Assembly: GCF_009746715.1 (NCBI RefSeq)
Contig: NZ_VRKW01000018.1
Span: forward strand, 1 to 64,000
DNA from: Ketobacter sp. MCCC 1A13808
Lineage (GTDB): Bacteria > Pseudomonadota > Gammaproteobacteria > Pseudomonadales > Ketobacteraceae
Reading direction: 5' to 3'
Length of the DNA stretch: 64,000 bases
Shown here: piece by piece, positions 10,641 to 20,586 of the stretch
Layout: each line of letters opens with the position of its first letter
How positions within the stretch are numbered: position 1 is the first letter of the stretch
Notes under the pieces: generated by a model
Database searches by the model: none
Told to the model about the DNA's origin: nothing
The model's input: the letters and a program-made list of their open reading frames with translations, nothing else
Translations under genes and position numbers: made by a program

Positions 10641-10865
10641 ATGAACAACACCACAGCGGCTATTACTGACCGTGAACTCACCACCAAAGAGGCAGCTTCC
10701 CTACTCGGCCTGTCGCCCAGCACACTGAGAAAATGGCGCTGTACTGGAGAGCGCCCGGAATTACCCTGGTGTAAGCGGTTTCGCAAGGTTTTCTATCTGG
10801 AATCCGAGGTCATTCTTTTCAGGGAAAAAAATACTACATCCAATTGCGATGAAACCTACGTCTAG
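10641..10865 (+). CDS. Excisionase/MerR-like helix-turn-helix protein
   Basis: A 74-residue DNA-binding protein. LTTKEAASLLGLSPSTLRKWR (residues 13-33) is the HTH_17/excisionase-type winged helix, and the following basic stretch ending VFYLESEVILF is the usual wing. Such proteins act as recombination directionality factors or regulators on mobile elements. GGGAA lies upstream of the ATG. It is the first of three small plus-strand genes leading to the P4-type integrase, which supports a role in the island's excision or gene control. Confidence 0.85.
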   Translation: MNNTTAAITDRELTTKEAASLLGLSPSTLRKWRCTGERPELPWCKRFRKVFYLESEVILFREKNTTSNCDETYV

Positions 10866-11287
10866 CTGTTATTTCAACCATTCTGGAAGTATCTTGATTT
10901 AAGTATGTTGGCGTTTACCGAGCTTGGCCGGGTTCGCTAATCGCTCATTCCCCGTTGGGGAACTGCCGCCCTATCAATCCCTAACGCTTCAGCCCTCCAG
11001 GCTGCAAAATCATCGAAACAGTTTTCCTCACCTTCATCCACCTCTCAGCCAAATATCAACCCAGATGCTCAAGCTACTTTGCTAAGGGGCCTTGCCCCTC
11101 GCGCATTGCAAGTGCAAGGCTCCGCGCTTCCTCACCCGTTCAGATTCCTTCGCGTTGCTCAGTCACTTAGCTGCGGCTTCCGGTGAGCCACTGGCCATTT
11201 GCTACCCCCACGCTTCGCCAGCGGTGCAGGAGCGCAGACGGGTGCTGCGCTCGTTAAGCACAATTCACGAACTCAAGGGTAACCATT
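10866..11287. other. Gene-free leader region
   Basis: About 420 bases upstream of the DUF6908-like gene. Two short hairpins are visible: CCCC-GTT-GGGG at about 10951-10961 and AGGGG-CCTTG-CCCCT near 11086-11100. A 71-codon frame overlaps the next gene's start but has no ribosome site and I do not accept it. The region may be a long structured leader. Confidence 0.4.
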
Positions 11288-11710
11288 ATGAGAAAGACCA
11301 TTTATGAAACTAACTATGACCGGCTGATTAAACTGGGTGTTATTACTAATGAGAGGGCTGTACCCAATCAATGTCGCCGCAGTCAGGTGGCGGGGTTAAT
11401 GGATTGGGTGGTGGAGCGTTTACCCCATCTGGACGGTGTTTCAGGCAATGATGAGGGTATTGCGGTGTCACTGGCGCATTACTTTGAGCAGAACGGCGAT
11501 CTATGCAAAGATCCGGAGATGATTGTACTTATCTACCCATCTCAACGAATGGCAGAAGCCTTTACCTTTGAAATGTCGATACCGCCTATCTATCAGCAAG
11601 TCTTTCCAGAGCCTGGCAAGTTCCACCCTCAACAGCGTAAAGAGCTTAATTCGTTTCTTCGGCAATGGCTGAATAACCTGATTGCACAGCAGCATTCCCT
11701 ATCAGAATAA
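11288..11710 (+). CDS. DUF6908-like mobile-element protein
   Basis: A 140-residue soluble protein with no known activity. The pattern HYFEQNGDLCKDPEM in the middle and PIYQQVFPEPGKF then ELNSFLRQWLNNL at the C-terminus matches, from memory, the DUF6908 family found on integrative elements and prophages. AAGG lies about 9 nt before the ATG. It sits between the HTH gene and the AlpA gene on the same strand. Family assignment needs a profile search; the gene itself looks real from its composition and length. Confidence 0.7.
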   Translation: MRKTIYETNYDRLIKLGVITNERAVPNQCRRSQVAGLMDWVVERLPHLDGVSGNDEGIAVSLAHYFEQNGDLCKDPEMIVLIYPSQRMAEAFTFEMSIPPIYQQVFPEPGKFHPQQRKELNSFLRQWLNNLIAQQHSLSE

Positions 11711-11808
11711 TTTTTTATCGCATTGAAAGATTTGCAACGGAAAGTCGATACATGAATTGTTAGTGTTCTCGCTCGACATCCGTAAATTGAGTAGATGGAA
11801 TAATAGCC

Positions 11809-12087
11809 GTGGGTAACACCAGAGAAACCAAGCATCGGGATAATGGAAGCACCTTGAATTCAGGAAAGACGCTGATCAACCGCAGAACATTATTAACGAT
11901 GATTCCGCTCTCAGATCGCACCATCTACAATCTGGAAAAACGCGGCGAATTCCCTCGCCGCATCGTATTAACAAGCCGCAATGTCGCATGGGATTTAGCG
12001 GAAGTAGAAAATTGGATTGAAGAGCGTAAACAATCAGACGCTAAAGCCATCAGGCCTGGTATGCCTCTACTTCTCGGTTCTCGCTAG
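11809..12087 (+). CDS. AlpA-family transcriptional regulator
   Basis: A 92-residue AlpA/excisionase-like DNA-binding protein. LINRRTLLTMIPLSDRTIY then NLEKRGEFPRRIVL and VAWDLAEVENWIEER are the characteristic AlpA helix-turn-helix and wing. AlpA of CP4-57 stimulates integrase expression and excision. I use the GTG at 11809 (GGAA upstream); a shorter start nearer TLINRR is possible. Its last 38 bases overlap the 3' end of the convergent integrase gene, a tight arrangement typical of compact islands. Confidence 0.85.
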   Translation: MGNTRETKHRDNGSTLNSGKTLINRRTLLTMIPLSDRTIYNLEKRGEFPRRIVLTSRNVAWDLAEVENWIEERKQSDAKAIRPGMPLLLGSR

Positions 12088-13267
12088 TCCATTCATCAAT
12101 CATATTCGCCCAGTCCTGTAACATTTCTGTTCGCTGTTCTCGGTATTCCGCTTTATTGTAAATTGCCCTAACTCCCTTCTGTTCATGGGCAAGACTTTTC
12201 TCTATCCAATCCGTGTTGTAACCAGCCTCATGCAGCAGCGTACTGGCTGTCCTGCGCAAATCATGAGGACCGAATTTAGCAAGCGACTTTCCATCTTTCT
12301 GAGCAGCTTTGTAAGTATATGTGAGCACCCTATTTAGCGTGGCATTGCTCATAGGTGTATCCGAATCATACCGCGAGGGAAGCACATACTTTGAACCAGC
12401 AGCAAATGTTTTCAATGCAATAAAGATATCCATTGCTTGTTGAGATAAAAAAACTAAATGAGGCTTACGTCTTTTCATGCGTTCTTTCGGAATAGTCCAA
12501 AGCGCTTCGCTAAAATTAATTTCATCCCAGGTTGCATTGGATAACTCTGACTTTCTCACTAGAGTGAGCAACAATAGTTTAATCGCCGCGCGGTATTGAG
12601 GTGATGTCCCTATTCGATTCATGTACTTGTACATCAGATCAATTTCAAACGGTGTTAATGCTCTTTCACGCGGTACAAATTTAGCTATAGTGGTTGGACG
12701 TACCATTTCAGCCGGATTCTCTACATTCTGTCCTCGCTCAATCGCCCAACGATAGACGTTTAAAACGACTTCGCGCGCATGAACAGCGGTTGCTGGAGCA
12801 CCCCGCTCAACTATTGCGTCAGTCAAAGAGCGTAGATCTTCATGGGTAATCTCAACCAACTTCTGATTTCCAAAAACCTTCTTCAATTCTCGGTGATAGA
12901 CAGACTTGCGCATATCGCGGGTTGAATCCGCCATCTGATACCCACGCAGCCATTTATCTGCCCAAGCACCAAATGTTTCGGCACCTTTCACCCGCGCCCT
13001 ATCGCGTGCCTTTTCTCTCGCAGGAGACTTACCAGAAGCAATCATTTTCTTTGATTCGTTAAGACGCTCTCTAGCCTCTGCCAAGCTAATACCACCCACG
13101 CCATAGCGCCCAAAAGTCAGCGTTTCTTGGCGACCATTTAATGAGTAGTTGTATCTGAATGAGACTGTACCAGTCTTGGATACAGCGACGTAAAGCCCAT
13201 CGCGGTCAACAACTTTGTACATTTTGTCTCTGGGTTTCAGGTTTCGAAGCTTGGTATCAGTCAACAT
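12050..13267 (-). CDS. P4/CP4-type tyrosine integrase
   Basis: Integrase of 405 residues expected to insert the element at the adjacent guaA 3' end. The N-terminal DUF4102 arm-binding domain spans about residues 1-85 (LTDTKLRNLKP, FGRYGVGGISLAEAR), the core-binding domain about 100-200, and the catalytic domain the rest. Catalytic residues are visible: Arg in LVRKSEL, HDLRRT (H-x-x-R), LAHEQ and Tyr in YNKAEY. It is full length with no frame disruption. The gene is 308 bases from the guaA stop, with four ATACCATG boxes in between that could be arm sites. Integrases of this class beside guaA are a known arrangement in Gammaproteobacteria. Confidence 0.95.
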   Translation of the reverse strand: MLTDTKLRNLKPRDKMYKVVDRDGLYVAVSKTGTVSFRYNYSLNGRQETLTFGRYGVGGISLAEARERLNESKKMIASGKSPAREKARDRARVKGAETFGAWADKWLRGYQMADSTRDMRKSVYHRELKKVFGNQKLVEITHEDLRSLTDAIVERGAPATAVHAREVVLNVYRWAIERGQNVENPAEMVRPTTIAKFVPRERALTPFEIDLMYKYMNRIGTSPQYRAAIKLLLLTLVRKSELSNATWDEINFSEALWTIPKERMKRRKPHLVFLSQQAMDIFIALKTFAAGSKYVLPSRYDSDTPMSNATLNRVLTYTYKAAQKDGKSLAKFGPHDLRRTASTLLHEAGYNTDWIEKSLAHEQKGVRAIYNKAEYREQRTEMLQDWANMIDEWTSENREVEAYQA

Positions 13268-13293
13268 AAAGGTACCCTCTCAAAACGCCCCAA

Positions 13294-13435
13294 ATACCAT
13301 GATAAAAACTAGCGATTTTTAGGGTGTTTTTCTTTTAGATAACAAAGAGTTAACGAAATCCAATACCATGAAGACCTTAAAAATCACTGCATGGTATTGT
13401 CTTTGGTCATCAACATTGAAAAAGACGATACCATG
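13294..13435. repeat. Four ATACCATG boxes at the integrase-guaA junction
   Basis: ATACCATG occurs at 13294-13301, 13363-13370 and 13428-13435, and in inverted orientation at 13390-13397, all within 142 bases between the integrase gene and guaA. One further copy exists at the czcC start (9770-9777), consistent with chance. Clustering suggests integrase arm-type or excisionase sites; this is inferred. The rest of 13268-13575 holds the guaA terminator and no gene. Confidence 0.6.
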
Positions 13436-13501
13436 GAAAATCCCATGAAAAAAGTTTGCTTGGCGGTGCTAGAAGGTGCTTGAAATCACCATGCCTAGAA
13501 A

Positions 13502-13528
13502 GAAAAAACCCATTGCAAACAATGGGTT
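13502..13528 (-). terminator. Intrinsic terminator of guaBA
   Basis: AACCCATTG (13507-13515) pairs with CAATGGGTT (13520-13528) around a 4-nt loop; on the minus strand the stem is followed by TTTTTT. It lies about 50 nt after the guaA stop codon. Confidence 0.85.
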
Positions 13529-13575
13529 ATAGTAGGTTTACTGCTTGTAGGTGCCTGGTGTTGCCAGACGTCGAA

Positions 13576-15141
13576 TCATTCCCACTCAATCGTAGCCGGT
13601 GGCTTCGAAGAAATATCATAAGTCACCCGCGATATACCTTCGATTTCATTAATAATCCGGCTGGATACTTTCTCTAATAATTCATAAGGCAGATGCGCCC
13701 AGCGCGCCGTCATAAAATCAATAGTTTCCACCGCACGCAATGCCACCACATATTCATAGCGACGACCATCACCGGTCACCCCCACGGATTTCACTGGCAA
13801 AAACACGGCAAACGCCTGACTGGTTTTGTGGTAGTAATCGGCTTTGTGTAATTCTTCAATGAAGATATGATCCGCTTCGCGCAGGATATCGGCGTATTCT
13901 TTTTTCACTTCCGCAAGAATGCGCACCCCCAGACCGGGGCCGGGGAATGGATGGCGATACACCATGTCGTAAGGCAGGCCCAGTTCCACACCGATTTTAC
14001 GCACTTCGTCTTTGAATAATTCCCGCAGCGGTTCCACCAATTGCATTTTCATATGCTCTGGCAGACCACCCACGTTGTGGTGGGATTTAATCACATGCGC
14101 TTTGCCGGTTTTGGATCCGGCGGATTCAATCACGTCCGGATAAATGGTGCCTTGTGCCAGCCATTTAATCTCGTTTAATTTACTGCTTTCTGCATCGAAC
14201 ACGTCAATAAACGCATTGCCGATGATTTTACGTTTTTGTTCAGGGTCCGCCACACCGGCAAGCTTGCTCAGGAACAGATCTTCGGCATCCACCCGGATCA
14301 CGCGAATGCCCATGTGCTGCGCAAACATTTCCATCACCTGGTCACCCTCCTTGAGGCGTAACAGGCCGTTGTCGACAAACACACAGGTAAGCTTGTCGCC
14401 GATGGCTTTGTGTAAAAGCGCAGCTACCACTGAGGAATCCACACCGCCGGATAAGCCCAGCAGTATTTCGTCGTCACCGACTTGCTCCTGCACCCGGGCC
14501 ACCATATCGTCGATGATATTGCCCGGCGTCCACAAAGCATCACAGCCGCAGATTTCACGTACAAAGCGTTTCAGGATTTCACCGCCCTGCCTTGTATGCG
14601 TGACCTCCGGATGAAACTGCAAACCGTAAAGGCGTTTCTCTTCGTTGGCCATGGCGGCAATGGGTGCGCTGGCGGTTTCCGCAATGCAATCAAAACCCGG
14701 TGGCAACTCCACCACTTTGTCGCCGTGGCTCATCCACACATCCAGTTTTTTTAAACCGGCGTGATCATCCAGACTTTCCAATAAAGGCGAATGGTTCTTA
14801 GGGGACACTTCCGCATAACCGAATTCACGATGCTTGGACGCTGCCACCTTGCCACCAAACTGGGCCGCCATGGTTTGCATGCCATAACAAATGCCCAGCA
14901 CCGGCACACCTAACTCGAACACCACCTGGGTGGCCCGCGGGGTATCGTCACTGGTGACGGATTCCGGCCCGCCGGACAGGATTACACCCTGGGGATTAAA
15001 CTCCCGGATCTGTTCTGCATCCACATCATTGGCCCACAATTCACAATAAACTCCGATTTCCCGCACCCGCCGGGCGATCAGTTGGGTGTATTGCGAACCA
15101 AAGTCCAGAATCAAAATACGCTGGGCGTGAATATCAGTCAT
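13576..15141 (-). CDS. guaA: GMP synthase (glutamine-hydrolysing)
   Basis: Converts XMP, ATP and glutamine to GMP in the cytoplasm, the last step of GMP synthesis. The 521-residue protein has an N-terminal class I glutamine amidotransferase domain (about 8-200; nucleophile Cys in [17 protein letters not shown] with the catalytic His), then the ATP-pyrophosphatase domain with the P-loop LSGGVDSS, and the C-terminal dimerisation domain ending TIEWE. Length is typical. It follows guaB by 30 nt on the same strand. The 3' end is intact and abuts the integrase island, in agreement with guaA being an integration target. Confidence 0.98.
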   Translation of the reverse strand: MTDIHAQRILILDFGSQYTQLIARRVREIGVYCELWANDVDAEQIREFNPQGVILSGGPESVTSDDTPRATQVVFELGVPVLGICYGMQTMAAQFGGKVAASKHREFGYAEVSPKNHSPLLESLDDHAGLKKLDVWMSHGDKVVELPPGFDCIAETASAPIAAMANEEKRLYGLQFHPEVTHTRQGGEILKRFVREICGCDALWTPGNIIDDMVARVQEQVGDDEILLGLSGGVDSSVVAALLHKAIGDKLTCVFVDNGLLRLKEGDQVMEMFAQHMGIRVIRVDAEDLFLSKLAGVADPEQKRKIIGNAFIDVFDAESSKLNEIKWLAQGTIYPDVIESAGSKTGKAHVIKSHHNVGGLPEHMKMQLVEPLRELFKDEVRKIGVELGLPYDMVYRHPFPGPGLGVRILAEVKKEYADILREADHIFIEELHKADYYHKTSQAFAVFLPVKSVGVTGDGRRYEYVVALRAVETIDFMTARWAHLPYELLEKVSSRIINEIEGISRVTYDISSKPPATIEWE

Positions 15142-15171
15142 GTTGTGCAGAACTTCCCGTTAATTGTGAAC

Positions 15172-16641
15172 TTAGCCGACCCGGTAATTTGGCGCTTCTT
15201 TGGTAATCGTAACGTCGTGCACATGGCTTTCTTTCATGCCGGCTCCGGTTACCCGAACGAACTGGGGTTTGGTGCGCATTTCTTCAATCGTCGCACAGCC
15301 GGTGTAACCCATGCTGGACCGCACTCCGCCCATCAGTTGCAGAATTATATTTGAGATCGGGCCCTTGTAGGGCACCCGCCCTTCGATACCTTCTGGCACC
15401 AATTTTTCAACGCCCTGAGAGGCATCCTGGAAGTAGCGATCACTGGAGCCCTGGGTTTGCGCCATAGCACCGAGCGAACCCATACCGCGATACGCTTTGT
15501 AGTAGCGCCCTTGGTACAACTCGACTTCGCCAGGCGCTTCTTCGGTGCCGGCCAGCAACCCGCCCACCATGATGGAGTGAGCACCGGCCGCAATGGCCTT
15601 GGCAATGTCGCCGGAAAAGCGGATACCGCCATCGGCGATTACCGGCACTTCTTTTCCTTTCAACGCTGCGACCACATTGCCCACTGCAGTGATCTGGGGA
15701 ACCCCGATACCGGAAACGATACGGGTAGTACAAATTGAACCAGGACCAATACCCACTTTCACCCCGTGAGCGCCTGCTTCAGCTAATGCTAGCGCTGCAT
15801 CGCCAGTGGCAATATTGCCGCCAATCACCTGCACTTCAGGAAAATGCTTGGAGACCCAGCGTACCCGCTCCAGCACCCCCTTGGAATGCCCGTGGGCGGT
15901 ATCCACGACCAGCACATCGACGCCAGCCTCAACCAATACCTGAATACGTTCTTCCGTGCCCTCTCCTGTTCCTACAGCGGCGCCGACACGTAATCGGCCC
16001 TGATCGTCTTTGCATGCCAGAGGGTAGGCTTCCGCTTTGCGGATATCAGTGTTGGTGACCATACCCTTTAGGCGGAACTCGTCATCCACCAAGAGTACTT
16101 TCTCGATACGGTATTTATGCAGAAGCGCCTTGATTTCGTCGCTGCTGGCCCCTTCTTTGGCGGTAACCAACTTGTCTTTCTGGGTCATAATCGCGGAGAC
16201 CGGCTGGTCAAAGCGATCTTCAAAGCGCAAGTCGCGGCTGGTAACGATTCCCACCAGTTGCTCGCCCTTGACTACCGGCACCCCGGAAATGTTATTGATC
16301 TGCGTGATTTCGATCAGTTGGCCGACGGTTGCATCCGGCGAGACCGTAATAGGGTCGCGAACGACGCCGCTTTCGTATTTTTTGACAGTACGTACTTGCC
16401 GGGCCTGCTCCTGCGCGGTCATATTCTTGTGCAATATGCCGATCCCGCCTTCCTGCGCCATGGTAATAGCCAGGCGGGATTCAGTGACGGTATCCATTGC
16501 AGCCGATAAAAGGGGAATGTTTAATTGGATGTCTCGGGTCAGGCGGGTTTTTAACTCAACATCCCGAGGCAAAATTTCCGAATAGCCGGGGAGAAGAAGG
16601 ACATCATCAAATGTGAGCGCTTCCTGGGCAATACGTAACAT
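15172..16641 (-). CDS. guaB: IMP dehydrogenase
   Basis: Oxidises IMP to XMP with NAD+, the committed step to guanine nucleotides. The 489-residue protein has the TIM-barrel catalytic domain interrupted by two CBS domains (about residues 90-205). The catalytic Cys is in [11 protein letters not shown], the NAD/IMP-binding GGIRFSGD loop is near residue 335, and the mobile flap with GRVPYKG near 430. A GA-rich stretch (GGGAGGGGGG-like, complement of the leader at about 16665) lies upstream. It is the first gene of the guaBA operon. Confidence 0.98.
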   Translation of the reverse strand: MLRIAQEALTFDDVLLLPGYSEILPRDVELKTRLTRDIQLNIPLLSAAMDTVTESRLAITMAQEGGIGILHKNMTAQEQARQVRTVKKYESGVVRDPITVSPDATVGQLIEITQINNISGVPVVKGEQLVGIVTSRDLRFEDRFDQPVSAIMTQKDKLVTAKEGASSDEIKALLHKYRIEKVLLVDDEFRLKGMVTNTDIRKAEAYPLACKDDQGRLRVGAAVGTGEGTEERIQVLVEAGVDVLVVDTAHGHSKGVLERVRWVSKHFPEVQVIGGNIATGDAALALAEAGAHGVKVGIGPGSICTTRIVSGIGVPQITAVGNVVAALKGKEVPVIADGGIRFSGDIAKAIAAGAHSIMVGGLLAGTEEAPGEVELYQGRYYKAYRGMGSLGAMAQTQGSSDRYFQDASQGVEKLVPEGIEGRVPYKGPISNIILQLMGGVRSSMGYTGCATIEEMRTKPQFVRVTGAGMKESHVHDVTITKEAPNYRVG

Positions 16642-16869
16642 GCGGTGTCAACCTTGTAAGAAGGGAGGGGGGTGTAATTTAACCGGCGATTATAGCAAAG
16701 CTCCGGGCAGGTTGGAATAAAAGTAGCATTTTCACCGCCTTGGCCCTATCGACCCTACGTGCACAGATAGAGGCACACCTAAATAGCTTCATCTAGCCAT
16801 TATTCCGAACTACTTCAGCAACTACTTAAGACACTGCTACCCTATTACGCCCGCTCCGGAGCGGACGTT

Positions 16870-19074
16870 TCACAGCTTTTTAAACAGCTTATCGAGCTTG
16901 TCCTGCAACTTCTTCTTGGCCCGGTCTTCCTCTTCCTTCGCCTTGGCTTTCAGTTCTGCTTTCAATTGGTCCTGCGACTCTGCGTCCACCCCGAGCTTAT
17001 CACCCAGTTCTTTGGCGCTGTTGTCTTTGAAAGCCGATTTGGCCGCGCTACCCAGCACTTTTTTAATCGCTTTGGTATCCGGTCTGCACCAATCTGCAGG
17101 CGCCGAATCCAGGGTGCCTTTGCAGCTCACCGGCCACTTCGTTCCTTTCAGATATTTAACCTGATCCATCGCTGACAGGAACACCCCCAATTGATAATCA
17201 AAGCCCTGCTCAATCAGATCAAAATTGCCACTGGCATCAATTGCTCCGTTGTCGATCGCGAAATTAAACTGAGGCATGATAAGTTTGCCTTTTTCAATAG
17301 TTGCGTTCGCCAGAAACGCATTAATGTCGGTGTCCTGCTTCAGCTCCCTGGGTAAATATTTTTCATAATCCGGATAGAAACTTTTCAAGTCGCTGATTTG
17401 ATCGCGTAATGCATCCACCACGATATTGTTCAGGTTGATTCCGTGTATGACGCCGTTATCCAACTGTAGCTTTAGCTTACCCACTGCATCCCGCAACAAA
17501 GCATCTACGTCGTTTCCCTTCGCCTTGGTGTCCAGCTTGAAAGAAGCACGACCGCTCAACAGATCCAGATCGGAAAGCTGTTTTGCCACAGAGGCAATCT
17601 CAATACCGTCTATATTCAAATCCGTATCCAGCACCGGTGTGGCATTTTTCGCGTCCACACTGACATTACCGGTAATCTTCCCGCCCAGGGTTTCTACCGA
17701 TATCGGCGACACCTTGAGTACGCCGGACTTCGCATTCACTTTCACCAGCACATTCTGCATGGGAATGTTCTGAATCTGTAGCTGGGTGATGTTAAGTCGT
17801 CCATCCAGATTCAAAGACCGAATCAGTTCTACCGGAATCAGCTCTGCCTCACCCGCTGCAGGAGCACTGCTTTTCGCAGGCGCGGGCACAGCCGCCGCAT
17901 CGCCTTCTTGTGCAGGCGGCAGATAGTGATCTAGATCGATTTGATCCAGCAACAGATCAAATCGAAGCGCCTGATGCTCAATATCGTCCAGTGCAACCAG
18001 TCCGGTCAGCTTGCTCTCATCCAGTGTTACCGTGAAGGGTTGAACCGTGATAGCGCGCGGTGAACCTTTTAACGTGGCATCCACTCCAACCTTGGATAAA
18101 GCCGTTGCCGACGCCATTTCAGGCAGTTCAATTCCAAGCTGAACAAGAAGCGGTCGCAAGTCAGAGGGTGCCATTTGCAAGCGTCCATTGATCGCCGGAT
18201 CGTTTTGCAATTGGGATACCTGCAATTCGAGCCGGGCCGCGTAGTCGGCCACCTTTAGCTGAAGCACTGAAAGTTGAAGGCTGTCTGCTTTTAAATCCGC
18301 GACCGCCTCCGCTTGCAGTTGCAGCGGAAGAGGCTTATCTGCGATGCCGGCCACCGCCAGTGCCATTTCAATTGCGGACAGTTGATAGCGGGATTGGTCC
18401 AGATCCAGCGTAACCTGGGTTTTGCCATCTAATGTTACTGCCAGTCCATCACCTGCATCCGCGCTAGCTTTCAACGTCACAGCAAACGGCTGGTTTAACC
18501 GCACGTTCTCAAGCTGCAATAATTCGACCTCAATCACATAGCGACCGCCCGCCTGCAGGTCACTGTAACGTATGGTGGAATTACTCAGCTGAATTAACGG
18601 TATTTCCAGCTCAGCTAATACCGCATTGGTTTCGTCGCTTGATTTCTTCTCAGGTTCGTCCGCTGCTGGCACTTCGCTGGTAGCGCCGATCGGCTGCCAG
18701 TTTGGTACACCCTGCTCATCCACTTGAAGATCCGCGTTAAGGCCAGCCAGATTGAGTGAGTCGACTTTGAGTTGCTTGGAAAACAGCGGTATTAACTGGA
18801 CGCCCACAGAGATCGACTGCAATTCGACAAAGGCGCCTTGATTTGAATCGGTTGATAATGAAACGGCTTCTGATTCGAAGCCCAGCACAGGAAAAAAGCT
18901 CCAGGACAAATCGCCTGAAAGGGTGAGATGGTAGCCACTGGCGTCGTACACCAGATCGCTTATTTGTGATTTGTAATCATTTGGGTCCACCACAAACAGC
19001 AGCACGCCAACCCCGATTAACACCAGGCTGACGACGACGGCCACAAGAATGCCGATGATTTTTGCAATTCTCAT
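16870..19074 (-). CDS. AsmA-family protein
   Basis: Large envelope protein of the AsmA/TamB-like group, thought to help phospholipid traffic to, or protein assembly in, the outer membrane. It is 734 residues: an N-terminal membrane anchor (IIGILVAVVVSLVLIGVGVL), a long periplasmic region with the AsmA domain (DPNDYKSQISDLVYDASGYHL at the start and the conserved IDNGAIDASGNFDL near the C-terminus), then a Lys/Glu/Ala-rich helical tail. I start at ATG 19072-19074, 7 nt after AGGAAA; an upstream ATG at 19098 lacks a site. It is transcribed alone, upstream of guaB. The exact AsmA-family member cannot be set from sequence alone. Confidence 0.88.
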   Translation of the reverse strand: MRIAKIIGILVAVVVSLVLIGVGVLLFVVDPNDYKSQISDLVYDASGYHLTLSGDLSWSFFPVLGFESEAVSLSTDSNQGAFVELQSISVGVQLIPLFSKQLKVDSLNLAGLNADLQVDEQGVPNWQPIGATSEVPAADEPEKKSSDETNAVLAELEIPLIQLSNSTIRYSDLQAGGRYVIEVELLQLENVRLNQPFAVTLKASADAGDGLAVTLDGKTQVTLDLDQSRYQLSAIEMALAVAGIADKPLPLQLQAEAVADLKADSLQLSVLQLKVADYAARLELQVSQLQNDPAINGRLQMAPSDLRPLLVQLGIELPEMASATALSKVGVDATLKGSPRAITVQPFTVTLDESKLTGLVALDDIEHQALRFDLLLDQIDLDHYLPPAQEGDAAAVPAPAKSSAPAAGEAELIPVELIRSLNLDGRLNITQLQIQNIPMQNVLVKVNAKSGVLKVSPISVETLGGKITGNVSVDAKNATPVLDTDLNIDGIEIASVAKQLSDLDLLSGRASFKLDTKAKGNDVDALLRDAVGKLKLQLDNGVIHGINLNNIVVDALRDQISDLKSFYPDYEKYLPRELKQDTDINAFLANATIEKGKLIMPQFNFAIDNGAIDASGNFDLIEQGFDYQLGVFLSAMDQVKYLKGTKWPVSCKGTLDSAPADWCRPDTKAIKKVLGSAAKSAFKDNSAKELGDKLGVDAESQDQLKAELKAKAKEEEDRAKKKLQDKLDKLFKKL

Positions 19075-19202
19075 TTCGATTTCCTTTCCTGCATCCAAAC
19101 GATGTTAAACCTCAACCAGGCTCTTCACCTGAAATTTAAGCATAACATCTGACCGGATAAAGGTGGAAAAATCGAATAAACCCGCCTATGCCGGGTTGTT
19201 GC

Positions 19203-20459
19203 TTATTGCACCAGAACTGAAACGACCAGTTTGTGCAACTCGGATGCACGGGTGAAATGTATTTGTGCTACATGCAAGCCCGCTTCCAGCTCTTGCCCCT
19301 GCAACGATGCCCGCCAGCTGCCGCTGCTATCAAAATCAACTCTCAACCAGTCTTCATCTTCTGCCATATACGCCACCTGAGTCTGCCAGTTATGATCTGT
19401 AATAGGCATACCATCGAGTAAAAGCTGTTGTTTCGGCTGTGACAAACCCTGCCCTTGATCAAAACTGAACACCACCGGTGGTGCAAGCCCTTCCACATAA
19501 TCCAGGCGCGTCGTAAGACCCGCAAGTTCGCGAGCCACAATACCCAAACCCGGGGCAAACCAAATACCGCTTGTAAGCTTCAGCTTAAATGGGATCTGTA
19601 CAGAAACAGAAATATCAACGGCAACGGCGGGAACGGGGCCGTATTGTACTGTTTCAATCAGTTCTTTTCTTAATACCTCAGAACGCCAGTTATACACCAA
19701 GCCCACACGCTGCCATTCCGGCTCAGTAGCAATGGTGCCGCGCTTTAAGTAGTCAATACTGCCGCTATCGCTGTATTGGTCATACACTTTTCTTAACGAT
19801 ACAAATTCAATGCGGGCTTCGGCGGTATCCATGGACGGTATGCTATCGGTGTTCGCATTGATACCACCATAATAAATAGTGCCGTCGCCCACGTAAAAAT
19901 ACTCATCACCGAACACCTGAATATCAAGGCTGTGGCGCAACGGCGAAATGGTTTTCCCGGCAAAGTCACGAGGCGCACCCAGTGTCACCACATCCGAATT
20001 ATCGTAATGCCAGGCAACGTCGTCAGCGTAAGGAAAAAAGACATTGTCAGTAATTTGGGTGGGAGGTTCAGCAGGGGGCGGGGTTACTACGCCATCACCG
20101 GGCGTGTCCCCCGGCTCATCGCCATCGATAGATCCATCACCCGGAGTCTCGGTATCCGGATCCGGGGATTCGTTATCGGAGCCGTCGTTGTCGGAGGGTT
20201 CATTAGCGGGCGGTTCCTCGCCGGTGCCTCCACCAACAGGCCCCTCCCCATCCGGCGCGCCATCCACCGGTGCGTCTTCATCCACCGGGTCCTCTGCTGT
20301 CCGGTCTATGTCTTTGTCCTCACCGACTGTGGGAGCCTGAACATCTATAAAGCGTCCACCCCCTTCTTCTTGCGGCACCCCTTCCTCCAGGTCACCGCAC
20401 GCTGTAAGCCACAAAGACAGCATTACCAGGAAAGCAATATTGGTCAGATTCATATCCAT
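19203..20459 (-). CDS. Putative lipoprotein with Asp/Gly/Pro-rich linker
   Basis: Unrecognised secreted protein of 418 residues. It begins with a lipoprotein signal peptide (lipobox LTAC, Cys near residue 21) and then has about 110 residues of low-complexity linker rich in Asp, Glu, Gly, Pro and Ser, followed by a folded region of about 280 residues rich in beta-strand-like patterns. The linker suggests the C-terminal domain is held away from the membrane. I chose ATG at 20457-20459; a TTG ten codons earlier would lengthen the signal peptide. No family motif is seen. Confidence 0.75.
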   Translation of the reverse strand: MDMNLTNIAFLVMLSLWLTACGDLEEGVPQEEGGGRFIDVQAPTVGEDKDIDRTAEDPVDEDAPVDGAPDGEGPVGGGTGEEPPANEPSDNDGSDNESPDPDTETPGDGSIDGDEPGDTPGDGVVTPPPAEPPTQITDNVFFPYADDVAWHYDNSDVVTLGAPRDFAGKTISPLRHSLDIQVFGDEYFYVGDGTIYYGGINANTDSIPSMDTAEARIEFVSLRKVYDQYSDSGSIDYLKRGTIATEPEWQRVGLVYNWRSEVLRKELIETVQYGPVPAVAVDISVSVQIPFKLKLTSGIWFAPGLGIVARELAGLTTRLDYVEGLAPPVVFSFDQGQGLSQPKQQLLLDGMPITDHNWQTQVAYMAEDEDWLRVDFDSSGSWRASLQGQELEAGLHVAQIHFTRASELHKLVVSVLVQ

Positions 20460-20586
20460 AGATCCCACTGCAATTGGCCTGTTCCTCAAGCCATAATTCT
20501 ACTTATTGAACACTTATAGTTATATTTTTTGACATTTCTATCCTAACTATTTCGCCCCCCCTATTCATGCAATTTTTTGTACAAGC

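Noticed and set aside
11092-11307. 71-codon frame before the DUF6908-like gene
   Set aside because: No ribosome site, overlaps the next gene's start, and composition (Ala/Ser/Cys/His-rich) is unlike a folded protein.
16642-16869. Guanine or purine riboswitch ahead of guaB
   Set aside because: The 228-base leader shows no conserved purine-aptamer core; only a G-rich ribosome-site region and an unloopable palindrome (CCGCTCCGGAGCGG) are visible.
19932-20519. 195-codon and neighbouring frames antisense to the lipoprotein gene
   Set aside because: They arise from the repetitive linker codons of the minus-strand gene, which has a clear signal peptide and lipobox.
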